This document shows positions 1-8,253 of a stretch of DNA of 25,824 nucleotides, piece after piece. The notes beneath the pieces are model-generated. The model was given only the letters and a program-made list of their open reading frames with translations, ran no database searches and was not told where the DNA came from. The position numbers and the translations under genes were made by a program. Source of the stretch: a virus; IMG/VR virus record IMGVR_UViG_3300031521_000324, positions 1 to 25,824 of that record; one strand, 5' to 3'. Each line of letters opens with the position of its first letter. The first letter of the stretch is position 1.

Positions 1-30
1 ATAGGCAACTAAGCCAGATAAAAGTGTCAT
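1..30 (-). CDS. Start of next tail-region gene (truncated by window edge)
   Basis: An ATG at 28-30 opens a frame running off the left edge (MTLLSGLVAY...). It lies 4 nt after the stop of the tail hub gene, matching the tight packing seen throughout. Only ten codons are visible, so no function can be given. By position it would be another tail, baseplate or fibre gene. Confidence 0.5.
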   Translation of the reverse strand, partial: MTLLSGLVAY

Positions 31-34
31 ATAT

Positions 35-1747
35 TTATATTAAATTATGATGCAAATAAAATACTGTGTCGACCGTTGGACTAATATCTCCAGTAAAATA
101 CAACTCTCCAGTTTTTGCAGTTGTATTTATGTTCATTAATGTCATAGGGCATATTGTTGTGTCATCACTTTTATAAACTGCAATAGTACTTCCATCACTT
201 ACAACATTACTAAAAAATGAGTTAGGGAGTTTTGATAAATCTAAATATATTACGTAGTTTGTTTTAACAACTGAACCACCAACTTTTGTATGGTCTATTG
301 TTAACGGTATCTCGTATATTAATGGTCCATATTTATATGGTGGTGTATCTTTTGCTTTTACTGATATAACTTCTACAAAAGTCATAACTTCTGACAATGT
401 ATGTATCTGCAAAACATCCCCAGTTGTATCTACTGAAGTTTCTGGCGTTGCTAGTGCTTGCAAGAAATCTACAAGTCCTAGTAATCTTCCACCGAATGTA
501 ACTGTGTATGTATATTCTATGGTACTTCCTGTCTCTACTAGTGTTGTGATCACTCTCTGAATAGTATAGTTTGTTGCTGTGTTTATATTCCAACTTGGGA
601 GTGTGACATTTAGTATCTGGCCTGGTGTGAAGTATGATCCTGTCTGCAGTAGTCCTGTTCTTGTTACAAATTCCCCGGATAGTGTTGGACTTCCATAGTT
701 TGCTATTTCTTTTAATGCTCTCTGTCTTGCTTGATCTTTTGATAAAATTGTACTATCAGTGATTGTATATCCGTGTATTCCATCTCCACCCTCTAGCGCT
801 TTCATTGCTGCAATTTCTGCTGGTCCTTGCACTTCAATTGATACTGGTATTGGGTATGTGAATATTACTTCTAAAATATCAGATGTTGATAACACTGTGG
901 ATGCAGCAGATAATCTTATACTTCCACGACTTGCATCGTACATTGAATATGAATTTGCTTCTGGATCTACTCCCTCAATTCCTACAGTTTTAACTACTCC
1001 GTTTAATTTAACACTTACGAGTGTAGTTACTGGATATACCAATAACCACTGTCTTGCAGTTCCATCTCCTTTTATTGTTTGTGTATAATTTTGACTCTCT
1101 TGTTTTCCTCCAAGTACTGTGATGTCATTTCTTACTTGAGTTGAGTCGATTGATATTGTAATTCTTTCGTGATTTTTAACACTATCAGTTAATGTTTCTG
1201 GTGCAAGTGTTGATTTGTTAGGATCCACAAAGTATATACTTTTATCATATCCTACCCACCAGATATACCCGGTAAGTTTTGCTAGATTTTCAAAACATTG
1301 TCTAAGTGATATATGGTTGAATGCTACTGTTGTTATTGTTGGTCCTACTGCAACATTTGTTGTATTTAATCCATATGATGATGCAATTCCTTTACTTACA
1401 ATATCATTTACAATTGTCTGCAGTGTTGCATTTGCATAACTTGTTTGTGCATATTTATTTACTAGTAGTTGTGTATAATCAGATGCTTCGACATGGTACT
1501 CGATCATATTTCCTATTCCGTATTCTGTGGGTGTTACCTTTGTTATAAATCCACCAAATAAGAAACGAGACCCATCTTTGAATATGAGTTCGTTTCCTAC
1601 TATGGGTGCACTGTCTAATGATTTTTTTATTATTACCATCGTACAAGTTCCCCCTTGGTTATATAGTTGTTGTGTAATAACAGCACTCCCAGTTTTATAC
1701 TGTGGTAAGAAATTATTTCCTCCAATTGTGAGAGTGAGTGTTGTCAT
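35..1747 (-). CDS. Tail hub / tail-associated structural protein
   Basis: 570 aa. The gene directly follows the tape measure (1-nt gap), the usual place for distal tail or hub proteins in siphoviruses. The N-terminal ~180 residues read like the beta-rich hub fold of gp27/Tal-type proteins: a short strand-rich start, then FGGFITKV, a SDYTQLL segment, and a helical section ending in TGYIWWVGYDKSIYFVDP. The middle (about 190-440) keeps alternating beta strands, and the C-terminal ~120 residues look like a separate beta domain. There is no visible peptidase or lysozyme motif, so a cell-wall-degrading function is not supported. Start is the ATG at 1747, with no SD. Hub identity comes from position and general sequence character rather than a diagnostic motif. 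Confidence 0.7.
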   Translation of the reverse strand: MTTLTLTIGGNNFLPQYKTGSAVITQQLYNQGGTCTMVIIKKSLDSAPIVGNELIFKDGSRFLFGGFITKVTPTEYGIGNMIEYHVEASDYTQLLVNKYAQTSYANATLQTIVNDIVSKGIASSYGLNTTNVAVGPTITTVAFNHISLRQCFENLAKLTGYIWWVGYDKSIYFVDPNKSTLAPETLTDSVKNHERITISIDSTQVRNDITVLGGKQESQNYTQTIKGDGTARQWLLVYPVTTLVSVKLNGVVKTVGIEGVDPEANSYSMYDASRGSIRLSAASTVLSTSDILEVIFTYPIPVSIEVQGPAEIAAMKALEGGDGIHGYTITDSTILSKDQARQRALKEIANYGSPTLSGEFVTRTGLLQTGSYFTPGQILNVTLPSWNINTATNYTIQRVITTLVETGSTIEYTYTVTFGGRLLGLVDFLQALATPETSVDTTGDVLQIHTLSEVMTFVEVISVKAKDTPPYKYGPLIYEIPLTIDHTKVGGSVVKTNYVIYLDLSKLPNSFFSNVVSDGSTIAVYKSDDTTICPMTLMNINTTAKTGELYFTGDISPTVDTVFYLHHNLI

Positions 1748-1748
1748 T

Positions 1749-4016
1749 TTAACTGTGTATTATTTTAACATTTTGGAATAGTGGTCGCAATACTTCATCT
1801 ATTTGTTTTCTTAGATTTGTTATATCTGAGTCATTTCTAACTGATGGATTGTTTATAACAATATTAATGTTTGAACCTCCACCCATTCTACCTGACTGTT
1901 CTGCAGGTATTACCATCTCTCCACCGTGTGCGATGATCGGTACTGCAGTTCCCCTTGGTGCATCTACGAATCCACCTGACTCGTGTTTTGCTACTGATGG
2001 ATAGCTTATTGTTGAAAGTGATGATGATGTTGATGATTTTGTTTGACTGATAGCAGATGCTAGTGCTTGAAATAATTTTATCTCTGCATTGACTTCATCT
2101 GTTGTTTGTTTCAATCTTGCATCTGATAATTTTGTATAGTAAACATTTGCATCATCCATAATTTTATTTATGGCATCTACTTTTTGTTGATACAATGTTT
2201 GCTCCTGAGCTGCTTCATCTTGTTTTGATTTTAGTTCTTTCTGTAACTGTGCCATTCTCTTGGTGTAATCAGCTGCATCAAGGACTGCTCTGGCATTGTA
2301 ATCTTCTATTGTTCTCTGTAGGTCTGTTTCCTTAGCTCTACGTCTTGCTTCCTCAATTGCAACGGCATTGGCATCTCTGAATGCTTGTGCTGAATCATAG
2401 TTTGCTTGCTCTGCTGCGAGTTGGTCTGCTAGTGTTTTGTATTGGTCTTGTCCCACTGCAGTTGCCATCTGTTTTTTGATGTCTGCTATCTTTGTCTCTG
2501 ATGCAACCACAGCCTCTGCAGTTGATTTTGTATTATCAGTTTGTGTTTGTGAATAACTAGAAACTAAATCAGAAATACTATTCTTTGTAGATTCAATTGA
2601 TTCATTTATTGACTTCATTTTATCTCTGAATGAGTCGGCAAGTTCAGCAAGAGTTGTCTTACCAGAAGTAGACATCTTTTTGTATTCATCAGTTAACCCA
2701 GAGATAGCTTCCTTGTGTTTCTTTTGTGATTCTGTAAGTGCTACCGCTGATGCCTTTGCTGTTTCTTGTGCTTTTGCTACCTTAAGAGTGGCTTGAATAT
2801 TATTCTCCATCTCCTTAGTCATATTATCGTAGTCGTCTCTTGTCTTGGTCATTGTCTGACCAATTCCCTCCCAGCTTTTCTGTACATCTCCACCACTTGA
2901 AATAAGTTTATCTGAACCCTCTTGTAATTGGTCCACCATTCCGTATGTTAAGTTTTGAGTTGCTTCAGTAAATTGACTCATCTTTCCATCTCCGAAAAGG
3001 TTATCGAATACTGAAGAAAAACCAGACACCATACCTGTTGCTGCAGTTGCTACTGTTGTGACTCCTTGTTTTATGACATTGTAACCTACACCTAGTGTCT
3101 TACCGACAGTTGCTACTGCTTGCCCTAGTCCAACAATAAAATTAGTTACTGAGTATACTTCATATCCCAATTCATGCATCTTTTCTTTTGTTCCAAGTGC
3201 TCCTGTCGCTGCTCCACTTAACTGTCCGATTAATGTATACAATGACGCTTGCATTGCTCCACCTATTACTTCTTGAATGTCATCTATTTTATTTTTTAAT
3301 TGTGTTATTTTACCACCAAATGTCTCAGCGGCATTTGCAGCTGATCCACCGAATTCTGTAGACAGTTCTTTTAAGATATATGTTTGTGCTTGTAGTGATT
3401 GCCCTGTGTTTACGAGATTTTTTATTAGATTTACTTGATCTTCGTTAAAACTAACACCGACACGTCTTAGTGCTGTGACCCCTAGTATTGGATCCTGGAG
3501 TGCCTTACCTAGTTGTATCGCTGCACTCTTTGTATCTTCTCCAAGAGCTGTAGCCATGTCTAGGACTGTCTGTGTTGCCTGTGGAAATATATCCTTACCT
3601 ATTTTTGTAAATGTAAGGAGCATATTCTCGGCCGACAATACTTGTTCATCACTGAATGTTGTTGATTCTTGCAATGCTTTTGAAAGATTTAGTGCTGCAT
3701 CTGCAGTTACACCTGCGGCTTGACCAGTTGATTGAAGTACTGCATACAACTGTGCTTGAACTCTCTGTGATTCTTCTGCCGCTTTCATACTATCAACAAT
3801 AAATTGTTTTGCTGCTTCGAATCCTTTCTGTAATATGCCAAAAGCCACCTGGCTACCCAGCATGGCCTTGAACATATCCCCGAACGATTGTGACGACTTC
3901 TGTGTTGCTTGTGTTATGGTATTACCCATCTGTGTCGTAGAATCACTGATTTTCTTCAGTGTTGCACTTGCTTCATCAATTGCTTTTACTACGATTTTTA
4001 ATTGGGAGTCATCCAT
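1749..4016 (-). CDS. Tail tape measure protein
   Basis: 755 aa. It sets tail length and fills the tail tube before DNA ejection. Evidence: position immediately after the G/GT chaperones, a long Ala/Gln/Lys-rich helical body with coiled-coil stretches (about 1-60 and 400-650), and a hydrophobic Gly/Ala-rich central segment (about 260-350) of the kind found in tape measures. Residues ~65-250 resemble the PhageMin_Tail-type core (EESQRVQAQLYAVL, QLGKALQDPILGVTALRRVG). Near the C-terminus GGFVDAPRGTAVPIIAHGGE and VIPA match the common tape-measure tail motif. At the usual ~0.15 nm per residue the tail would be roughly 110 nm; that is an estimate. Start ATG at 4016, no SD. Confidence 0.93.
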   Translation of the reverse strand: MDDSQLKIVVKAIDEASATLKKISDSTTQMGNTITQATQKSSQSFGDMFKAMLGSQVAFGILQKGFEAAKQFIVDSMKAAEESQRVQAQLYAVLQSTGQAAGVTADAALNLSKALQESTTFSDEQVLSAENMLLTFTKIGKDIFPQATQTVLDMATALGEDTKSAAIQLGKALQDPILGVTALRRVGVSFNEDQVNLIKNLVNTGQSLQAQTYILKELSTEFGGSAANAAETFGGKITQLKNKIDDIQEVIGGAMQASLYTLIGQLSGAATGALGTKEKMHELGYEVYSVTNFIVGLGQAVATVGKTLGVGYNVIKQGVTTVATAATGMVSGFSSVFDNLFGDGKMSQFTEATQNLTYGMVDQLQEGSDKLISSGGDVQKSWEGIGQTMTKTRDDYDNMTKEMENNIQATLKVAKAQETAKASAVALTESQKKHKEAISGLTDEYKKMSTSGKTTLAELADSFRDKMKSINESIESTKNSISDLVSSYSQTQTDNTKSTAEAVVASETKIADIKKQMATAVGQDQYKTLADQLAAEQANYDSAQAFRDANAVAIEEARRRAKETDLQRTIEDYNARAVLDAADYTKRMAQLQKELKSKQDEAAQEQTLYQQKVDAINKIMDDANVYYTKLSDARLKQTTDEVNAEIKLFQALASAISQTKSSTSSSLSTISYPSVAKHESGGFVDAPRGTAVPIIAHGGEMVIPAEQSGRMGGGSNINIVINNPSVRNDSDITNLRKQIDEVLRPLFQNVKIIHS

Positions 4017-4022
4017 AATTTT

Positions 4023-4537
4023 TTATTGTTGTGTTTGTGGACTTGCATTGGATCTAATGGCTTCCATTTTTAGTTTCTCCCTTGCTAAATCTACAACCCA
4101 CACTGGTTGATTTATATATGTGTAATAGTCCCATCCGTATTCTTTCATGATTTGTAACATCAAGATATCGCCAGACAGTTTACCATCGAAATAATTTTTT
4201 AAATCTTCAGTGTATTCTATTCTTTTTTTTTAGAGTCAGTAATACCATTTACAGCTTTTATTACTTCTTCAAAATCATTCAATGGTAGTGATGTTACCTG
4301 TTCCACAATAGATAATGTTTTATCTATTGATGGACCATCTACTGATATTACAACTGTTTCAATTGCTCTATCTTCAGCTATATGTAGCTTACCTGGTATC
4401 ATTTTAAATTTACCACTCTCCATTATCTCTGCTCCCTCTAGGAATGAGTCAGTAATGTATCTCTTATCTTTACCTGTGATAAAAGGTTTTAGTGTTAATG
4501 TATATCCACCTGTTGTTTTGTATGTTGCGTTTTCCAT
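4023..4537 (-). CDS. Tail assembly chaperone GT (product of -1 frameshift)
   Basis: About 171 aa if ribosomes slip -1 on the A9 run at 4223-4231. The first 105 residues are shared with the short G protein. After the slip the frame continues for 66 codons (RIEYTEDLKNYFDGKLSG...) to a TAA at 4023-4025, seven bases before the tape measure start. The extension has no good start of its own and contains YYTYINQPVWVVDLAREKL, a helical segment plausible for a T domain. The known lambda gpG/gpGT arrangement (short chaperone plus rarer fusion, just upstream of the tape measure) matches in position, size and slip type. The G part would coat the tape measure while the T part recruits tube subunits; that role is taken from lambda. 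Confidence 0.85.
4217..4537 (-). CDS. Tail assembly chaperone G
   Basis: 106 aa, the unshifted product, ending SKKKE then TAG right after the A9 run. It lies between the tail tube gene and the tape measure, where tail assembly chaperones occur in siphoviruses. The N-terminal half is beta-rich (YKTTGGYTLTLKPFITGKD) and the C-terminal half helical, the pattern of G-type chaperones. The stop falling directly on the slippery site supports the assignment. There is no SD before the ATG; the leader is A/T-only for about 20 nt. Confidence 0.85.
   Translation of the reverse strand: MENATYKTTGGYTLTLKPFITGKDKRYITDSFLEGAEIMESGKFKMIPGKLHIAEDRAIETVVISVDGPSIDKTLSIVEQVTSLPLNDFEEVIKAVNGITDSKKKE
4220..4231 (-). 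promoter_or_regulatory. Programmed -1 ribosomal frameshift site (A9G)
   Basis: Minus-strand sequence TCT AAA AAA AAA GAA TAG: nine consecutive A residues followed by G, with frame-0 codons AAA AAA AAA GAA. Slippage on A_AAA_AAA moves ribosomes to the -1 frame, which stays open for 66 codons up to the tape measure. The zero-frame stop follows one codon later. I did not identify a convincing downstream stem-loop. Confidence 0.82.
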
Positions 4538-4565
4538 TTTGTTTTATAAGATATTAATTTATTAA

Positions 4566-5558
4566 TTATTGATAGTTTGTACCTACATATCCATTTGTTA
4601 CTACTACTCCAAGTTCTAGGTCTGTTGCATCGTATTGTACTGTGAATTCTTGTTTCAACATTGTCAAACCATCTATTTGATATTCAATAGGTGCTTTTAT
4701 CAATGACAATTTTCCTAGTTTGAATGTTATAGCTTCTGGTGTTGGTACTACTCCAAGGTTTGCACCTGTTAATTTTACAACCATTGCATTCAATGTATTT
4801 GCTTGATACTTTGCAAGTTCTGTCGTATCTGCAAACTGCAATGTATATGATCCTTTGATTTCAAGTGGTCCTGCTACAAATCCACCGACTGCTGGTGTAT
4901 TTGCTCCTGATAAGAATGCATCATCAAACAGTACATTGTTGTTTATACTCAATGAGAATGCTGTCAAAGGTGTTGCTGACGCTGCTATCGCATTTGTTAC
5001 TGATGTACCAAATTTAGCAGTTAATTCATTTCGTGTGAACAGTGTATCTTGTGTGTATGATGGTGTGATTGTTCCTGTATCTGGGAATGCACCAAGTACT
5101 CCAAGTTTTACTTTTGCAAAATCTTTATCTACTGTGATATCAAATGAGTCGGCTACCATATTTGAATATCTTTCTGTTTGTACTCCACCTTGTTTAACAA
5201 AGAATGTTGCAGACTTCATTGCTGCATTATTGTTTTGTATTGAGAATGTATGATCGTACACAGTTGTCTCTCCTGCGTGTGCACCTGATGATCTTGTCCC
5301 CATAACTAGTCCTAGAATGTAAGGCATAATATCTACAGTTGGTACAAACTCAACGGATCCCTTTCCGTATTTTTTAAGTATCAAACTATTTGATGATTTG
5401 TTTCTTATTCCTCTTGCTGAATCAAGACTGATTTTATCACTGTATCCTACGATACTGAAACTATCCCATTTGAAATAATCTGCGGCCGCTACTGGTGTAC
5501 CAGCAACTGTTTCGATACCTATTCCTATTTCAACTTGTCTTCCTGCTATTTTTGTCAT
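4566..5558 (-). CDS. Major tail tube protein
   Basis: 330 aa. It lies directly upstream of the G/GT chaperones and downstream of the tail terminator candidate, the standard place for the tube subunit. The protein is almost entirely beta-rich with Gly/Thr/Ser-rich turns, opening with GRQVEIGIGIETVAGTPVAA, a typical tube N-terminus (short strand followed by a TxAGTP-like turn). A central section (about 85-250) is larger than in minimal tubes and could be a surface domain. The hexameric tube role is inferred from family and position. Start ATG at 5558 with an A/T-only leader. Confidence 0.85.
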   Translation of the reverse strand: MTKIAGRQVEIGIGIETVAGTPVAAADYFKWDSFSIVGYSDKISLDSARGIRNKSSNSLILKKYGKGSVEFVPTVDIMPYILGLVMGTRSSGAHAGETTVYDHTFSIQNNNAAMKSATFFVKQGGVQTERYSNMVADSFDITVDKDFAKVKLGVLGAFPDTGTITPSYTQDTLFTRNELTAKFGTSVTNAIAASATPLTAFSLSINNNVLFDDAFLSGANTPAVGGFVAGPLEIKGSYTLQFADTTELAKYQANTLNAMVVKLTGANLGVVPTPEAITFKLGKLSLIKAPIEYQIDGLTMLKQEFTVQYDATDLELGVVVTNGYVGTNYQ

Positions 5559-5560
5559 AT

Positions 5561-5746
5561 TTATTTATTGATTAAAGTTATATTTTGGTTTGCTAATATG
5601 ATTTTTTGTGACTCCACTTCGACTGGTAGTTCACGTTCTTCTCCCTCATGTATTCCCCATCCTATTGATGGGAAGTCAATTGTTTTTTTACTGGTAACAA
5701 TTACACCTGCTTTTTCTTTTTTGTTTTCTTCTTTTATATCTGCCAT
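5561..5746 (-). CDS. Small virion-region protein, unknown
   Basis: 61 aa. Charged, Lys/Glu-rich N-terminus (ADIKEENKKEKAGV), then a short beta-type segment (TIDFPSIGWGIHEGEERELPV). It lies between the tail terminator and tail tube genes with only 2 nt before the tube start region, so it is probably co-expressed with tail proteins. No recognised family. The conserved-looking FPSIGWGI segment argues for a real gene. Confidence 0.6.
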   Translation of the reverse strand: MADIKEENKKEKAGVIVTSKKTIDFPSIGWGIHEGEERELPVEVESQKIILANQNITLINK

Positions 5747-5771
5747 ATATTTTTTATATTAATAATAATAT

Positions 5772-6278
5772 TTAACGTACTTGTGTGAATGTTGCAGTGA
5801 CTTCAATCGTTCCCTCTATTGAGACCGATGATTCATTTGCTCCTCTCTTTCCGATTGTTACTCCATAATTGATATTACTCATTGTATTTAAATCAGTACG
5901 AAGATTGTTTGCTACATCTATCTCTACATTGTGTCTTAATATATAAAGAAGTGAGTCTGTTCTTAGTTGGTATGTATCTTCTCTCCCCTCTAGTATATTA
6001 TACAATGCATTGATTCCTTTTACCAATGTTTTATCGTCACTGATTGTGTCTCTCACATCTGTCACAACTGTAAACATTAATCTTATAGAATGTACATCTT
6101 CGGCATTACTTAAATTGCCAACTTGTGTGTCGACCTTTTGTATTATCAATACTGGATATTCACTTGCCCCTATTCTCACTGGGTCCCCATAATATGTTCT
6201 CTTATAACGAGAATTAGACACATTGATTAGGTCTGCATATTTCTTCATTATTGGATCTATATATTCTTGGTTTTCCAT
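5772..6278 (-). CDS. Tail terminator / tail completion protein
   Basis: 168 aa. By position (after the gp10-like protein, before the tube) this is the tail terminator that caps the tube and joins it to the head. Composition fits: an N-terminal helix (EYIDPIMKKYADLINVSN), beta strands (YPVLIIQKVD, SIRLMFTVVTDVR), a helix (KTLVKGINALYNILEG), and C-terminal strands ending in VSIEGTIEVTATFTQVR. This alpha-beta order resembles lambda gpU-like terminators, but there is no diagnostic motif, so the name rests mainly on synteny. Confidence 0.62.
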   Translation of the reverse strand: MENQEYIDPIMKKYADLINVSNSRYKRTYYGDPVRIGASEYPVLIIQKVDTQVGNLSNAEDVHSIRLMFTVVTDVRDTISDDKTLVKGINALYNILEGREDTYQLRTDSLLYILRHNVEIDVANNLRTDLNTMSNINYGVTIGKRGANESSVSIEGTIEVTATFTQVR

Positions 6279-6281
6279 ATA

Positions 6282-6740
6282 TTATTTTTGCATTGCTTTA
6301 TAAAAGTATGTGTGAAATATTTTAACGACTATCTGTTTCTGGTGTTCTTCTAGCTTCATCATCACACGTCTTGGTATCTTACTTCTCGGTTTGTTACTCT
6401 GGTGGTATTTGAAATAATCAATCCTATTGCTTACTTCTGCCATATCTGGCTTTACTAGGGTTGTGAACCCTGCTCTCATTTGCCCTGTAGCTTGCAAAAT
6501 GCCCTTATTACCATACTTCTTGGCCTTTTGTTGTGCATATGCCCTACTGAGTGGCGACCAACTCTCTCCGATGGCTCCTCCTTGTGTTTCAAACACATCA
6601 TTTTGGAATATCTTTTTAAGTGTATCTGCTGTCTCCTTAAATGCCGGGGTCCAATCTTTTACTCTCTCTGATAATAATAATAGGTTTCTACTTAGTTGGA
6701 CATCTCCCTCTATTGAGAATGTGAGATATTTTCCTGCCAT
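6282..6740 (-). CDS. HK97 gp10 / Mu gpG-like tail completion protein
   Basis: 152 aa from the ATG at 6740. A longer frame from 6785 would overlap the connector gene by 41 nt; the internal start sits 4 nt after that gene's TAA and fits local spacing. The core ESWSPLSRAYAQQKAKKYGN, then GILQATGQM and FTTLV, is characteristic of the phage virion morphogenesis family of Mu gpG (W-x-PLS, TGxL/M). C-terminal basic residues (KPRSKIPRR, then VMMKLEEHQKQIV) also match that family. It probably acts at the head-tail joint or in tail completion. Confidence 0.8.
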   Translation of the reverse strand: MAGKYLTFSIEGDVQLSRNLLLLSERVKDWTPAFKETADTLKKIFQNDVFETQGGAIGESWSPLSRAYAQQKAKKYGNKGILQATGQMRAGFTTLVKPDMAEVSNRIDYFKYHQSNKPRSKIPRRVMMKLEEHQKQIVVKIFHTYFYKAMQK

Positions 6741-6744
6741 ATAA

Positions 6745-7662
6745 TTAAAATCTTTGTTTACTTGTAAACATTCGGATTGGTCCATTTCTATTGTCTACTC
6801 CATCTGGGTATCCTTGGACTGTGTTTGCAGTTGTAATTGTTGGTAGTTCTTGTTCATCTTGTCCTATCAATCTCTGTGTTCCTTTCTTTATTGAGTTTAG
6901 TATTCCACGTGCTTCTCCTAGCCACTTCACACCCTCTCCATCTCTTCCGAACTCTTTATAGTCCATATAACCTGCTGCGAGTAATGTCGCACAGTTTTCT
7001 ATGATTGCTGGTATCTCTACGAGTGGTAATTCATATCTAAACATTATAATACTCTTGACTTCGTTTTCAGCTCGTGTTCTATAAACATCAATCATTCCAT
7101 CTGTTATGTATGGATTGTTTGTTAGGTTTGTTTGAATTCTAATGTTTGATATTGTTGTGTATCTTGTACTCTGGTCTCCTGGTACTGCATCACTATCTGC
7201 TAGGTCTGTCTCTGTAGTTGTTGCAGAGTTGTAATATGTAGCTTTGAAATATTTGTATCCCTCTACTCCGTTGTATTCGAATGTTGTACCTTGTGGATCA
7301 TCTACTTGTATTAATGCTGGAGAGCCATATGCTGTCAATTCTGTAAATGTTCCAGTCGCAGAAGTGCAACCATAGAACTTTCTTTTATCGTATGAGTATA
7401 TAGTTATTGGTGTACCTTTCTTATGGTTAAATAATAGCTTATCTACCACGATTGTTTGGCCTGGTGTAACACTTGCATTTATCTTTGCTATCTCTGTTTC
7501 TTCTGCACCCTCATACCCAATAACTACGAATGTATTCTGTGTCATTACGTTATTATCGGCTACTGTAAGTGATACATTTGTTCCGAGTACACAATCATTT
7601 GCGAGTGATGATCGTTCTTTCTTTATAAACTCTTCAGTTGATGCAATAAATTGTTTTGTCAT
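6745..7662 (-). CDS. Head-tail connector protein with extra N-terminal beta domain
   Basis: 305 aa. The C-terminal ~120 residues (ITDGMIDVYRTRAENEV, RYELPLVEIPAIIENC, ATLLAAGYMDYKEFGRDGEG) are helical and resemble gp6/gp15-type connectors that extend the portal ring: an N-terminal helix, a middle helix pair and a short acidic loop. The N-terminal ~180 residues are beta-rich (VTPGQTIVVDKLLFNHKKGT, ITIYSYDKRKFYG) and look like an added immunoglobulin-like or decoration-type domain. The start ATG overlaps the TGA of the 35-aa gene. Function inferred from position and helical pattern. Confidence 0.62.
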   Translation of the reverse strand: MTKQFIASTEEFIKKERSSLANDCVLGTNVSLTVADNNVMTQNTFVVIGYEGAEETEIAKINASVTPGQTIVVDKLLFNHKKGTPITIYSYDKRKFYGCTSATGTFTELTAYGSPALIQVDDPQGTTFEYNGVEGYKYFKATYYNSATTTETDLADSDAVPGDQSTRYTTISNIRIQTNLTNNPYITDGMIDVYRTRAENEVKSIIMFRYELPLVEIPAIIENCATLLAAGYMDYKEFGRDGEGVKWLGEARGILNSIKKGTQRLIGQDEQELPTITTANTVQGYPDGVDNRNGPIRMFTSKQRF

Positions 7663-7766
7663 AATATTATTTTGTTTGTTTTAGTTCGGAGAGTAACACG
7701 ACTATTTTTAGTTTTTAATATTACTTTTCTATTCTTTGTTGTGAGTGTTACTTTTTTATTTGCCAT
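7659..7766 (-). CDS. Tiny basic protein with three 9-residue repeats
   Basis: 35 aa, too short for ordinary gene finders. It starts at the ATG at 7766 and ends in a TGA overlapping the ATG of the connector gene, which implies translational coupling. After MANK the protein is almost entirely three degenerate copies of KVTLTTKNR, KVILKTKNS and RVTLRTKTN, alternating hydrophobic and basic residues. That is a strongly basic beta-strand pattern. It sits between a virion protein and a connector, so a minor capsid or DNA-contacting role is conceivable. No family recognised. Support is the coupled stop/start and the internal repeat. Confidence 0.6.
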   Translation of the reverse strand: MANKKVTLTTKNRKVILKTKNSRVTLRTKTNKIIL

Positions 7767-7783
7767 ATATTATATTCTTATTT

Positions 7784-7811
7784 CTCTCTCCGATAATTAT
7801 ATCAGAGAGAG
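7784..7811 (-). terminator. Intercistronic hairpin without U-tract
   Basis: CTCTCTC (7784-7790) pairs with GAGAGAG (7805-7811). The stem extends inward by one position that is C-A on the plus strand but G-U on the minus-strand RNA, then four more pairs, so the fold is favoured in the minus transcript. No run of U follows, so it may be a processing or stability element rather than an efficient terminator. It lies between the 140-aa virion gene and the 35-aa gene. Confidence 0.5.
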
Positions 7812-7824
7812 TATAAAAATACGA

Positions 7825-8247
7825 TTACTTTAGGAACGCTTTGACGCTGTATGTAAATGATGCAGTTCCCCCGGCTATCACACTTCGTGATCTTATACGG
7901 TCTGCTACTCCATACTGTCTTGTTGCTCCCGCTGCTGCATCGGATGTGACATCTGTTACTGCACTTGCTCCTGGATTACTAGAGTTTAATGCCATCACAA
8001 ATTTCTTTGCTCCACCATTTCCTAGTACTTGTGTAAAGTGGCCAACATTTACCCATGTTGTACCACCATCAGTACTTGTGTCTATGTAAACATCAAGTGT
8101 ATCTCCTACTGCAGTTGCTGGTACAGTTACATCAAGCAACACCATTGCTTCCTTGTATGTATCTCTAAATTTTACACCTGCTTTGGTTGTTGATACCAAC
8201 TCCGCACCAGATGCTTTTAATGTTACGACCGATGTAGTGTTTGTCAT
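7825..8247 (-). CDS. Virion-associated beta-sandwich protein, unknown
   Basis: 140 aa. Thr/Val/Ala-rich with alternating strands throughout (SVVTLKASGAELV, AMVLLDVTVPATAV, TLDVYIDTSTDGGTTWVNVG). The DVYIDTSTDGGTTW segment resembles turns in phage surface and decoration domains. It is transcribed after the capsid gene and before the connector, so a head accessory or decoration role is likely. No specific family can be named. The leader TATAATAAATT ends directly at the ATG. Confidence 0.6.
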   Translation of the reverse strand: MTNTTSVVTLKASGAELVSTTKAGVKFRDTYKEAMVLLDVTVPATAVGDTLDVYIDTSTDGGTTWVNVGHFTQVLGNGGAKKFVMALNSSNPGASAVTDVTSDAAAGATRQYGVADRIRSRSVIAGGTASFTYSVKAFLK

Positions 8248-8253
8248 AATTTA

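Noticed and set aside
4220-4231. A9 run as a sequencing indel or broken gene
   Set aside because: The short and extended products both make sense as G and GT, and the position and slip type match known tail chaperones.
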